From positions 3,038,001 to 3,102,000 of the forward strand of contig OZ244984.1 of assembly GCA_965223125.1 (NCBI GenBank): DNA of 64,000 bases, written 5' to 3'. The notes beneath the pieces were generated by a model. That model searched no databases, was not told the origin of the DNA, and saw nothing but the letters and a program-made list of their open reading frames with translations. Every line of letters begins with the position of its first letter. Positions within the stretch are counted from its first letter, which is position 1. Of the stretch, positions 43,030-50,849 are shown one piece after another. The translations under genes and the position numbers were made by a program. The stretch is from Pacificispira sp965223125. GTDB taxonomy: Bacteria; Pseudomonadota; Alphaproteobacteria; UBA8366; Aestuariispiraceae.

Positions 43030-44369
43030 CAGGCACCCGCCTCATACGCTTCCCTCAGGACTTGTGCGAGATCGGCATAGCCTTGCTCCAGGCTGGTCAA
43101 TTCGTTCTTTTCCTGGGCGATGAAGGCTTCAAGCGGTTTGTTGAACTCTATCGCCTCATCGACCAGCGTATCGGATCCCTTGCGATAGGCCCCCAGCCGG
43201 ATCAGTTCAGCCATATCGTCATAGGACGCCAGAAGCTGCCGAGCCCGGTTTACCAACCGGGTCTGCGCAGGCGTGTTGCAGTCTGGCATGGTGCGGGAAA
43301 CGGACCGCAGGATATTGACCGCCGGATAGCGGTTGCGATGGGCGATGGTGCGGTCCAGCACGATATGCCCATCCAGGATTCCGCGCACCGCATCGGATAT
43401 CGGCTCGTTGTGGTCGTCGCCTTCCACCAGCACCGTGAACAGACCGGTGATTGTGCCCTGCGCCGACCCCGGTCCCGCCCGCTCCAGCAGGCGCGGCAAT
43501 TCGGAGAAGACGGTCGGTGTATAACCCTTGGTGGCGGGTGGCTCGCCAGCGGACAGGCCAATTTCACGCTGTGCCATGGCAAAGCGGGTAACACTGTCCA
43601 TCAGGCAGAGCACATCCTTGCCCTGATCGCGGAAATACTCCGCCACGGCCAGGGTGACATAGGCGGCTTCCCGGCGCATCAGCGCGGATTCGTCGGATGT
43701 CGCGACAATCACGACGCTGCGGGCCAGCCCCTCCGGTCCCAGTTCGTCCTGAATGAATTCCTGCACTTCGCGGCCACGCTCTCCGATCAGGCCGATGACA
43801 ATCACCTCGGCCTCGGAAAACCGCGCCATCATTGCCATCAGGACGGATTTCCCGACGCCGGATCCGGCGAAGATCCCCATACGCTGGCCCCGGCAGCAGG
43901 TGGTGAACGTGTTCAGGCAGCGGACGCCCAGATCGATTTTCCCGCCGATGCGCCGCCGCGTATGGGCGGGTGGCGGTTCATTGCGGATCGCATAGCCGAC
44001 CTCCCCCAGAGGAAGCGGCCCGAGCCCGTCCACCGGATCGGCAAAGGCGCTGATCGTGCGGCCTAGCCAGGCCTCTGTCGGACGGATCACAGGCTCGGTA
44101 TTCAGGACTTCCGCCCGTGCGCCAAGCGCAACACCCTCCAGCGAGCCATAGGGCATGGCAAGCGCCCGATGATCGCGGAATCCGATCACCTCACAGGTGA
44201 TCCGTTTCCCCCGCCGCGCCGTCACGATGCACCGGTCTCCGATCGAAAGATGGCCTTCAACCCCCTCGATCTCGACCAGCATTCCCTGGACGGCTGCGAC
44301 TCGGCCATGAATCCGCCGTTCCGGAATGCGGGATAGGTCCGCCAGCAGATGTTCCAAAAGGGTCGTCAT
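43029..44369 (-). CDS. fliI: Flagellum-specific ATPase FliI
   Basis: A 446-residue ATPase of the F1-beta/type III export family. Walker A is GIFAGSGVGKSVLM at about residues 169-182. GERGREVQEF and VVIVATSDESALMRREA are typical. It energises export of flagellar components. It is transcribed away from ctrA across a 168-base gap that holds a GANTC site (GATTC at 44413-44417), as may fit cell-cycle methylation control. Confidence 0.95.
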   Translation of the reverse strand: MTTLLEHLLADLSRIPERRIHGRVAAVQGMLVEIEGVEGHLSIGDRCIVTARRGKRITCEVIGFRDHRALAMPYGSLEGVALGARAEVLNTEPVIRPTEAWLGRTISAFADPVDGLGPLPLGEVGYAIRNEPPPAHTRRRIGGKIDLGVRCLNTFTTCCRGQRMGIFAGSGVGKSVLMAMMARFSEAEVIVIGLIGERGREVQEFIQDELGPEGLARSVVIVATSDESALMRREAAYVTLAVAEYFRDQGKDVLCLMDSVTRFAMAQREIGLSAGEPPATKGYTPTVFSELPRLLERAGPGSAQGTITGLFTVLVEGDDHNEPISDAVRGILDGHIVLDRTIAHRNRYPAVNILRSVSRTMPDCNTPAQTRLVNRARQLLASYDDMAELIRLGAYRKGSDTLVDEAIEFNKPLEAFIAQEKNELTSLEQGYADLAQVLREAYEAGA

Positions 44370-44537
44370 CGATCCTGATCCGATACACAGTTCATGGAGA
44401 CCCTATTGCGCCGATTCCCGGATTTCCACATCTCTCTCCGGAAACAATGCATCGAATGGCATGTTTGAAATAGCAGTGTAGCATGGTATCTATAGGCATC
44501 GTTGTGCCATCAACAGGTTCAATTGGAAAGCGACACA

Positions 44538-45239
44538 ATGCGAATTCTGCTTGTTGAAGATGATCGGCTTACCGCCCAAAGCATTGAACTGATGCTGAAA
44601 TCCGAAGGATATGTGGTGGACCACTCCGAATTCGGGGAAGACGGGCTGGAAATCGGTAAACTTTACGATTACGACCTGATCATTCTCGATATCATGTTGC
44701 CCGACATCGACGGGTATGAAGTGCTGCGCCGTCTGCGCGACTCGCGGATCGAGACGCCGGTGCTGATTCTGTCCGGTCTGTCGGAAATGGGCAACAAGAT
44801 CAAGGGGCTGGGCTATGGGGCCGACGATTATCTGACAAAACCGTTCGACAAGCGTGAGTTGATGGCGCGCATTCAGGCCATTGTTCGACGCGCGCGCGGC
44901 CATTCACAATCAGTGATCAAGGTCGGTGACCTGACGATCAATCTGGAAACCCGTGAGGTCGAGATCGAAGGGCAGCCCGTGCATCTGACCGGCAAGGAGT
45001 TCGGCATCATCGAACTTCTGGCGCTGCGCAAGGGGGCGACGCTGACGAAGGAGATGTTCCTGAACCACCTCTATGGCGGCATGGATGAGCCGGAAGCCAA
45101 GATCATCGATGTATTTGTCTGCAAGCTGCGCAAGAAAATCTCCAATGCCGCCAATGGCGACAACTACATAGAAACCGTCTGGGGCCGGGGTTATGTCCTG
45201 CGCGACCCGAATGAGGCGGCGAAGAAAAAGGTCGGTTAA
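44538..45239 (+). CDS. ctrA: Cell-cycle/motility response regulator CtrA
   Basis: A 233-residue OmpR-type response regulator. The start MRILLVEDDRLTAQSIELML is the CtrA signature. Asp51 in ILDIMLPDIDGYEV is the phosphorylation site. The winged helix contains GKEFGIIELLALRKG and VWGRGYVL. In Caulobacter CtrA is an essential cell-cycle master regulator, while in Rhodospirillales it mainly controls motility and chemotaxis. The adjoining flagellar and chemoreceptor genes, one with a CtrA box, fit the latter. A longer frame begins at 44502, outside the family start. Confidence 0.95.
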   Translation: MRILLVEDDRLTAQSIELMLKSEGYVVDHSEFGEDGLEIGKLYDYDLIILDIMLPDIDGYEVLRRLRDSRIETPVLILSGLSEMGNKIKGLGYGADDYLTKPFDKRELMARIQAIVRRARGHSQSVIKVGDLTINLETREVEIEGQPVHLTGKEFGIIELLALRKGATLTKEMFLNHLYGGMDEPEAKIIDVFVCKLRKKISNAANGDNYIETVWGRGYVLRDPNEAAKKKVG

Positions 45240-45257
45240 GCCAGTTAGGCCCGCTCG

Positions 45258-45701
45258 GTGGCGGATTTTTTTGCCTATGGTGGATTATTTCTGTCCGCCC
45301 TCGTTGCGGCAACGATTCTTCCAATGCAATCCGAAGGTGTTTTGGTTGCCTTGCTTGTTGCAGGTGAACAAGCACCAGGTCTGCTGGTACTTGTTGCCAG
45401 TATCGGGAATGTGTTGGGGGCCGTCATAAACTGGATGATCGGACGCAGTCTGGACATGCTGCGGGTCCGCTTCCGGATCGGCCCCGCTCCGCGCTCACTG
45501 GCCCGTGCCAGGATATGGTACGAACGATGGGGCCGTTGGACGCTGCTGCTCAGCTGGGCCCCGTTCATCGGTGATCCCTTGACCATCGTTGCCGGCGTTC
45601 TGAAAGAGCGGTTCTGGATTTTCCTGGCCCTCGTCACACTGGCCAAGGTCGGTCGATACATTTTCGTATATGCCGTGACGATGGGTATCCTGTCGTTCTG
45701 A
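45258..45701 (+). CDS. YqaA family membrane protein (DedA/VTT superfamily)
   Basis: A 147-residue integral membrane protein starting at GTG. YGGLFLSALVAATILPMQSE, a glycine-rich loop with ASIGNVLGAVINWMIGR, and WAPFIGDPLTIVAGVLK are typical of YqaA, a small relative of DedA proteins. Four hydrophobic segments are seen. The family is linked to membrane homeostasis without a settled activity. It lies 18 bases after ctrA and may be co-transcribed. Confidence 0.85.
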   Translation: MADFFAYGGLFLSALVAATILPMQSEGVLVALLVAGEQAPGLLVLVASIGNVLGAVINWMIGRSLDMLRVRFRIGPAPRSLARARIWYERWGRWTLLLSWAPFIGDPLTIVAGVLKERFWIFLALVTLAKVGRYIFVYAVTMGILSF

Positions 45702-45791
45702 TGCGAGTCTGATATATTCAAATGCATGCAACCTTACCGATAAACACCAAGTAATATCTGGAATGATTCAAAAATAAACAAAACATAACAG

Positions 45792-45806
45792 TTAACGATT
45801 TTTTAA
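45792..45806 (+). promoter_or_regulatory. CtrA binding box (TTAA-N7-TTAA)
   Basis: The sequence TTAACGATTTTTTAA matches the full CtrA consensus exactly. It lies 47 bases before the exported sensor-like gene that heads the chemoreceptor unit and about 550 bases after ctrA itself. The setting suggests direct CtrA control of these chemotaxis genes. Confidence 0.65.
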
Positions 45807-45852
45807 TGTGAGGGGCCTATGCCATACTCCAATACGATAATTGGAGGAAACC

Positions 45853-46467
45853 ATGCGCCATATCACAATAATTTCGGCGGTATTGAGTATCATATCGGCA
45901 TCCATAGCCCATGCAGATACCCTTCCGTCCGAACAGGATCTTAAAATACTCATCGATAAGGCCTTTATCGCAGAAACAATGAAATGGCTGGAAGTTCCGG
46001 TGATGCGATTGACCGTGGAGGCCCGCAATGCCGAGGCGCAGGACATCGACCAGGCCCGGATTGATGAGTTGGATCTGATCTGGCGCGCGGAAACGAAAGT
46101 CGATGACCAGCCGATCATCACGTCGGTTCTGTCCAGTCCCCTCTCCAGCTATCTCACCCGGATTCAGGCAAACTCCCTTGGTCTCTACAGCGAGATTTTC
46201 GTGATGGACAGGAATGGCCTGAATGCGGGCCAGAGCGCGATTACCACCGACTATTGGCAGGGGGATGAGGCGAAATTCCAGAAGACCTATGATGTCGGTG
46301 CGAATGCGATCTTCATTGACGATGCTGAATTCAACGATGGATCAGCGACATGGCGTGCCCAGTTGAACCTGACGCTTCATTCGGAATCCGGTGAACCCAT
46401 CGGTGCCGCGACGGTTGAGATCAATCTGACCGAATTGGCGCGACGACGGGCCGCAGGCATTCAGTAA
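45853..46467 (+). CDS. Exported Cache/PDC-like sensor protein
   Basis: A 204-residue protein starting MRHITII, with a signal peptide ending at AHADT and no other membrane segment, so it is free in the periplasm. The second half has IFVMDRNGLNAGQS, TDYWQGDEAKFQKTYD and IGAATVEINL, the pattern of a PDC/Cache sensor domain normally found inside receptors. GGAGG lies five bases before the ATG. The next gene, 27 bases on, is a chemoreceptor with a short helical sensor domain. It could serve as a ligand-binding partner of that receptor. Confidence 0.7.
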   Translation: MRHITIISAVLSIISASIAHADTLPSEQDLKILIDKAFIAETMKWLEVPVMRLTVEARNAEAQDIDQARIDELDLIWRAETKVDDQPIITSVLSSPLSSYLTRIQANSLGLYSEIFVMDRNGLNAGQSAITTDYWQGDEAKFQKTYDVGANAIFIDDAEFNDGSATWRAQLNLTLHSESGEPIGAATVEINLTELARRRAAGIQ

Positions 46468-46494
46468 TCCCTCTTCATTCCCGGAGCAAAAGCC

Positions 46495-48180
46495 ATGATG
46501 ACCTGGTTCAACGACATCAATATTCCCCGGAAACTGCTGATTGCCTTTGCGGCCCTGGTCATTCTGATCATTGGCGGCGGTATCTTCACCTTTACCGAAA
46601 CCAGAACCGTGAATGACAGTGTCGAAAGCAGCGTCGAACTCTCTCGGTTCACGACGCAACTTGCCACGCTGGAACAATCGGCCAGCGACCAGCTTCACGC
46701 GATACGCGGGCTGCTTCTGACCGGTAATCGGGATGAGATTACGAAGTTCAATACGGCTGTCGAGAATTTTGATCAGGCACTTGTGGAATTGGAGCAGTTC
46801 GATAACGAGGCGAATATTGCCGATGCCCTGACTGAAATCAGAACCCTTGCCACCGAATGGCGCAAGAATGGTGCGGAGGTGCAGATCAAGCTGATGCGAC
46901 AGCCACTGACGGTGGACCATGCGCGCGTTCTGGAGGCTACCGGCCTGGGTGAAAATTTCCTGACGGGTTTCTTTGACCAGCTTCAAGTCATTGAAGTTCG
47001 GGTGACTGAGAAGGTGCTTCAGAATCAGGCAGCCACCAACGCTGCACTCGATTTCATGGTGATGGTCTCCATTGCCAGTTCTGTTGTCGCGACCATCATC
47101 GCCATCGGAGCCTATTTTATCCTGAAAGCCACGGTCGCCGCCCCGATCCTGACGATGAGCGATGTCATGCGCGATCTGGCCGGGGGCAATCTGGCGATAG
47201 AAATCCCGAATCGGGACCGTCGGGATGAGATCGGTGGCATGGCAAAAGCGGTTGATGTGTTCAAGCAGAACGCCATTGCCCGTACCGAAGCGGAAGCGCG
47301 GGAGCGTGCCTCCATCGAGGCGCGCGAGGAACGGGCCCGCAGGATGGAAGCCCTCGTCGCCTCTTTCGATGCCGAAAGCCGGGAGATGATCGAGGCACTG
47401 GCGAATTCCGCGCAAACACTGGAGCAGACCGCAACGACGGTTGCCAAGATTGCGGATGAAACCGCGACCCAGTCGACGGCAGTTGCGGCGGCGTCCTCCG
47501 AAGCATCGGCCAATGTCCAGACCGTGGCTTCCGCGTCGGAGGAAATGCGGGCCTCGATCCAGGAAATCTCCACCCAGGTTGCCGGAACGGCGGAAGTGGC
47601 GGCGGAAGCGACCCGGACGGTTCAGGAGGCTGAACAGAAAATCCGTCAGTTGGAAGCCGCTGCCCGCTCCATCGGTGACGTGATCCAGTTGATCACCGAT
47701 ATCGCGGAACAGACAAACCTGCTGGCCCTGAATGCGACCATCGAATCAGCGCGGGCAGGGGAGGCCGGCAAGGGTTTCGCAGTCGTCGCCAACGAGGTAA
47801 AATCCTTAGCCGCGCAGACCAGCCGGGCAACGGAGAACATCCGCCAGCAGATTGAGAAGATGCAGGCGGAGACCGGCAGTTCGGTCGCGGCGATTGCGGA
47901 TATCACCAAGATCGTCGACCGGGTCAGCGAATATACCGGGTCCATTTCCTCAGCCATCGAAGAGCAGACGGCGGCAACCCAGGAAATCAGCTACAATGTC
48001 GGTCAGGCCTCTGAAGCAACCGATCAGGTCGCCAGCAACATTCAGGGCGTCAGCGAGGCCTCCGGGCGCACCGGTGATGCCTCGAAGGAACTGCTGTCGG
48101 CGTCCTCTGCCCTGTCGAAACAGTCCGATACGATGAAGAGCAGTATCAGCACCTTCCTGCGCAGCGTCCAGCAACTGTAA
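46495..48180 (+). CDS. Methyl-accepting chemotaxis protein
   Basis: A 561-residue chemoreceptor. TM1 lies at about residues 13-33, a helical periplasmic domain at 34-184, TM2 at 186-210, HAMP at about 208-260 and the signalling domain at about 290-540. The conserved tip EQTNLLALNATIESARAGEAGKG is within it (shown here only as position about 405-427). The periplasmic part is a helical bundle type and not Cache. It follows the exported Cache-like protein and likely works with it. There is no C-terminal CheR tether. Confidence 0.95.
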   Translation: MMTWFNDINIPRKLLIAFAALVILIIGGGIFTFTETRTVNDSVESSVELSRFTTQLATLEQSASDQLHAIRGLLLTGNRDEITKFNTAVENFDQALVELEQFDNEANIADALTEIRTLATEWRKNGAEVQIKLMRQPLTVDHARVLEATGLGENFLTGFFDQLQVIEVRVTEKVLQNQAATNAALDFMVMVSIASSVVATIIAIGAYFILKATVAAPILTMSDVMRDLAGGNLAIEIPNRDRRDEIGGMAKAVDVFKQNAIARTEAEARERASIEAREERARRMEALVASFDAESREMIEALANSAQTLEQTATTVAKIADETATQSTAVAAASSEASANVQTVASASEEMRASIQEISTQVAGTAEVAAEATRTVQEAEQKIRQLEAAARSIGDVIQLITDIAEQTNLLALNATIESARAGEAGKGFAVVANEVKSLAAQTSRATENIRQQIEKMQAETGSSVAAIADITKIVDRVSEYTGSISSAIEEQTAATQEISYNVGQASEATDQVASNIQGVSEASGRTGDASKELLSASSALSKQSDTMKSSISTFLRSVQQL

Positions 48181-48218
48181 CAGATCGGGCATGACACCTC
48201 TTTCCCAATATGAAAACA

Positions 48219-48252
48219 AGTGACGCACCGGAGTTTCCTCCGGTGCGTCACT
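48219..48252. terminator. Bidirectional hairpin between the MCP and hsp20 genes
   Basis: A perfect 15-base-pair stem, AGTGACGCACCGGAG with its exact complement, around a TTTC loop. The two flanking genes converge on it. T-runs are short on both sides, but the stem is very strong and the position is right for a shared terminator. Confidence 0.75.
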
Positions 48253-48274
48253 GTATTTAAACGGGATCAAATCC

Positions 48275-48739
48275 TTAGGCGGCTTTCTTTTCGATCACCT
48301 TCTGCTTGGATTTGGCTGCAGCCGCAATCGGAATTGAGCGGGGTTTCGCTTCCTCCGGCACTTCGCGTTTCAGCGCGATATGCAGCATGCCATGCTCCAG
48401 CCGAGCCTCCGCGACCTTGATATGGTCGGCCAGACTGAAGCGCCGTTCAAAGGCGCGGGCAGCGATGCCGCGATGCAGGAAATGGCGTCCATCCTCACCT
48501 TCGGTCTGCTCGATCCGGCCGGAGACGGTCAGGGTGTTTTCCTGAACGGTGATGTCCAGATCGTCTTCGGAGAACCCTGCCACGGCCATGGAAATGGCAT
48601 AGGCATCGTCATCCAGCTTTTCGATATTGTAGGGCGGATAGGTCGGTACCTGTTCGGTGGCGAGGGTATCCAGGGTGCGCGCCAGGCGGTCGAACCCGAC
48701 AGTGGTGCGCAGAAGGGGGCTCATATCAAATGCACGCAT
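48275..48739 (-). CDS. Small heat-shock protein Hsp20
   Basis: A 154-residue alpha-crystallin-type chaperone. PPYNIEKLDDDAYAISMAVA opens the core domain, with FSEDDLDITVQENTLTVSG and FERRFSLADHIKVAEARLEHGML within it. The C-terminal RSIPI matches the I-x-I anchoring motif. It holds unfolding proteins in the cytoplasm during heat stress. A ROSE-like leader and a heat-shock-type promoter lie upstream. Resembles IbpA-type proteins of alphaproteobacteria. Confidence 0.93.
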   Translation of the reverse strand: MRAFDMSPLLRTTVGFDRLARTLDTLATEQVPTYPPYNIEKLDDDAYAISMAVAGFSEDDLDITVQENTLTVSGRIEQTEGEDGRHFLHRGIAARAFERRFSLADHIKVAEARLEHGMLHIALKREVPEEAKPRSIPIAAAAKSKQKVIEKKAA

Positions 48740-48876
48740 GGTTCATCTCCTCATCTTCGAGCGAGCGTTTCAAACCGGAATATCCCAGATTTCTGGCGAT
48801 ATCCCTCCTATGCGCCGGATTGCGCCCATGATGCGTGAACCCCGTTCGGGCATTCGGTGCGGGGGCGATCCGACTT
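48740..48876 (-). promoter_or_regulatory. ROSE-type RNA thermometer in the hsp20 5' leader
   Basis: Reading leftward, the leader ends with TCGCT (complement of 48760-48764), an 8-base loop, then AGGA (complement of 48748-48751) as Shine-Dalgarno. ROSE elements pair U-Y-G-C-U with A-G-G-A around a bulged G, which fits exactly. The leader length of about 135 bases from the candidate promoter is also typical. Melting at high temperature would free the ribosome site. Confidence 0.6.
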
Positions 48877-48883
48877 CGAATAA

Positions 48884-48910
48884 GTAGGGAAGGGCAATTT
48901 TCAGTTCAAG
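48884..48910 (-). promoter_or_regulatory. Candidate heat-shock (RpoH) promoter of hsp20
   Basis: Reading leftward, CTTG (complement of 48907-48910), 18 bases, then CCTAC (complement of 48884-48888). The alphaproteobacterial RpoH consensus is CTTG-N17/18-CYTAT, so one base differs. Its position gives a leader of the right size for the ROSE element. Confidence 0.45.
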
Positions 48911-48923
48911 GGGAACATAGGCT

Positions 48924-48954
48924 AAAAAACAGGGCGGCCCAATGGACCGCCCTG
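48924..48954 (-). terminator. rpmE intrinsic terminator
   Basis: Reading leftward, an 11-base-pair stem CAGGGCGGTCC with GGGCCGCCCTG around a short loop (48930-48954) is followed by six T residues (complement of 48924-48929). A classic rho-independent terminator, 35 bases after the rpmE stop. Confidence 0.88.
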
Positions 48955-48988
48955 CTGTGTCGTCGTGGGGATGGAGCTCCCCGTGGCC

Positions 48989-49210
48989 TTATTTCAGGCC
49001 GAAATTCGCAAAGCGCTTGTTGAAGCGGTCGAGCTGCCCCGACGCCATCAGCTTGCCGGTACCGCCGGTCCAGGCCGGGTGGCCGGTCGGATCGATGTCG
49101 AGGCGCATTTCATCGCCTTCCTTGCCCCAGGTCGTCCGCGTCTTGTAGGTCGTCCCGTCGGTCATGATGACGGTGATCGTGTGATAGTCGGGGTGGATGT
49201 CCTGTTTCAT
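48989..49210 (-). CDS. rpmE: 50S ribosomal protein L31
   Basis: A 73-residue protein with MKQDIHPDYHTITVIMTDGT at the start and HPAWTGGTGK near the middle, as in L31. The zinc-binding cysteines of the C+ form are absent, so this is a C-minus type, usual in this group. It is followed by a clear terminator and so is a single-gene unit. Confidence 0.95.
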   Translation of the reverse strand: MKQDIHPDYHTITVIMTDGTTYKTRTTWGKEGDEMRLDIDPTGHPAWTGGTGKLMASGQLDRFNKRFANFGLK

Positions 49211-49430
49211 CGCGCATCGGCTCCAAAGCGTTTCAGGGGGCGCGCCCGCTCACGCGCATCACCCCCGTGCAGAATGTCGTATCAGGCGCGGCTTGTACCC
49301 GCCGCCTACCGGGATTGCAAATGGTTTCTGTGGCGCATTTTATCCATTTGCATCGACGGGAGCCTTCGAAGGGGGCTAAGGTTCCAGTCAGGGGCGAAAC
49401 CCCATCCGAACCAGACAGGAGTCACCTGCG

Positions 49431-49703
49431 ATGACCCATTTCCTCGTTTCCGAAGAAAAGCCGGACGGGCACAGGCTTGAAGATTTGCTGCGCATCGTAC
49501 GCAAGGATGTGCTGATCCGCTGCACCAAGATCACCGATGATCAACGGGTTGAGGCGCAACAGGTGCTGTCCAATAATATCAAGGTTCTAGAGCTTCTGTC
49601 GGAGGCGATCCGGCTGGCTGAATCCTCGACCCATATACTGGACAAGGCATTCGGCCCCAGTCAGGCGGCGAGAGGTGGACCACCCCGAATCGGTACTGAA
49701 TGA
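49431..49703 (+). CDS. Small conserved hypothetical protein
   Basis: A 90-residue helical protein starting MTHFLVSEEKPDGHRLEDLL. It continues with a VRKDVLIRCTKITDDQR segment and a helical stretch LSNNIKVLELLSEAIRLAES. The pattern resembles a small alphaproteobacterial family of unknown function. It has no signal peptide. An AGGAG site lies eight bases before the ATG. It converges with the next gene. Confidence 0.7.
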   Translation: MTHFLVSEEKPDGHRLEDLLRIVRKDVLIRCTKITDDQRVEAQQVLSNNIKVLELLSEAIRLAESSTHILDKAFGPSQAARGGPPRIGTE

Positions 49704-49712
49704 CGGACGCTC

Positions 49713-50096
49713 CTATCCCGCTTTTCCTTCGGCAAGCACCGCCGTATCAATCTCATCCATCCAGGTGAGATGCTCCATCCCCTCGTCTGACAGATAGCGG
49801 CGGTAATCCGCCTCCTGACCGATTTCAACGAAGAGCATGTACAGCAGGCCCATGGAGTGGTTCCGGCACAGGGCCGGACGCAGGCCCTGACGCGGCAGGG
49901 TCCCGTTGAGGGAGTTCGAGGCATAGTAGCCCCAGGACTTGCGCGTGACGTCAAAGGCGGTGGCGACCGGTCCGTCGCTGCGGAAAGTCACCTGCTCGTC
50001 CGGTTCCAGATGAACCGAGCCGCAATCCTTCAATGTCACCGTCCCTGCTGACCCGACGCGAAAGGCGCGGGGGGGTGATTTTGCCTGGAATTCCAT
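49713..50096 (-). CDS. Conserved hypothetical protein
   Basis: A 127-residue cytoplasmic protein with CGSVHLEPDEQVTF, a DVTRKSWGYYASNSLNG segment and LYMLFVEIGQEADYRRYL. The sequence looks well structured and is of a type seen in other alphaproteobacteria without assigned function. GAGG is present nine bases upstream of the ATG. It ends ten bases from its convergent neighbour. Confidence 0.7.
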   Translation of the reverse strand: MEFQAKSPPRAFRVGSAGTVTLKDCGSVHLEPDEQVTFRSDGPVATAFDVTRKSWGYYASNSLNGTLPRQGLRPALCRNHSMGLLYMLFVEIGQEADYRRYLSDEGMEHLTWMDEIDTAVLAEGKAG

Positions 50097-50298
50097 GTTG
50101 CAGCCTCCCTGAAATCAGGACAGCCTAACCGAACCGGACGGAATTGCCATGGAAACTCTGTTTGAAATCCCCCTTTGAATGCGCCTGAAACGACCAATAT
50201 ACTGAAGGGAGCGACAGGCTCAGTAGATGGGGGCAACAGATTTCCCGATCCGGGGATAGTTACAGCCGAAAGCGACACCCGAAGGCATTGTATGAACC

Positions 50299-50703
50299 AT
50301 GAGAGTTGAACCGATAGCGATGAATTGGGAGTGGCAGGACGTGGCATTGACAGTACGCTTGGGTCCGAATGAAGACGATCAGGACGGTGACGATGGCGGA
50401 TCGGGGCGGCCCGGCACCGGCGTTGTCACGAAGACGCGCCCGAAGACCAAGAAACCGTCGATGTACAAGGTTCTGATGCTGAATGACGACTACACGCCAA
50501 TGGAATTCGTGATCTATGTGCTGGAGCGTTTCTTCGGCAAATCCCGGGAAGAAGCGACCCAGATCATGCTTCATGTTCATAACCGGGGCGTTGGGATCTG
50601 TGGCGTCTTTACCTATGAAGTGGCTGAAACCAAGGCAACGCAGGTAATGGATGCCGCCCGCAAGGAAGGTCACCCGCTGCAATGTACGCTTGAGAAGGAA
50701 TAG
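50299..50703 (+). CDS. clpS: ClpS adaptor protein
   Basis: A 134-residue adaptor. The core starts at KTKKPSMYKVLMLNDDYTPM and continues with EFVIYVLERFFGKSREEATQIMLHVHNRGVGICG, here given only as a region (about residues 66-100). ClpS delivers N-degron substrates to ClpAP. The N-terminal extension before the core is acidic and Gly-rich. Its start is uncertain (ATG 50299, ATG 50320 or GTG 50341). It is followed by clpA after 146 bases. Confidence 0.93.
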   Translation: MRVEPIAMNWEWQDVALTVRLGPNEDDQDGDDGGSGRPGTGVVTKTRPKTKKPSMYKVLMLNDDYTPMEFVIYVLERFFGKSREEATQIMLHVHNRGVGICGVFTYEVAETKATQVMDAARKEGHPLQCTLEKE

Positions 50704-50849
50704 ACGGAACAGGATTAGCGCGGAACTGGCACAGACCTTGCCTACTGGAAAAAGTCAGGACGCGGGCCAAAGTTATCGTTATGGTTATCGGAGGGGGTCC
50801 CGGTTGATCCGCTCAAATTTACCCCCGATTGAAAGGAGACTGCTTCTCC

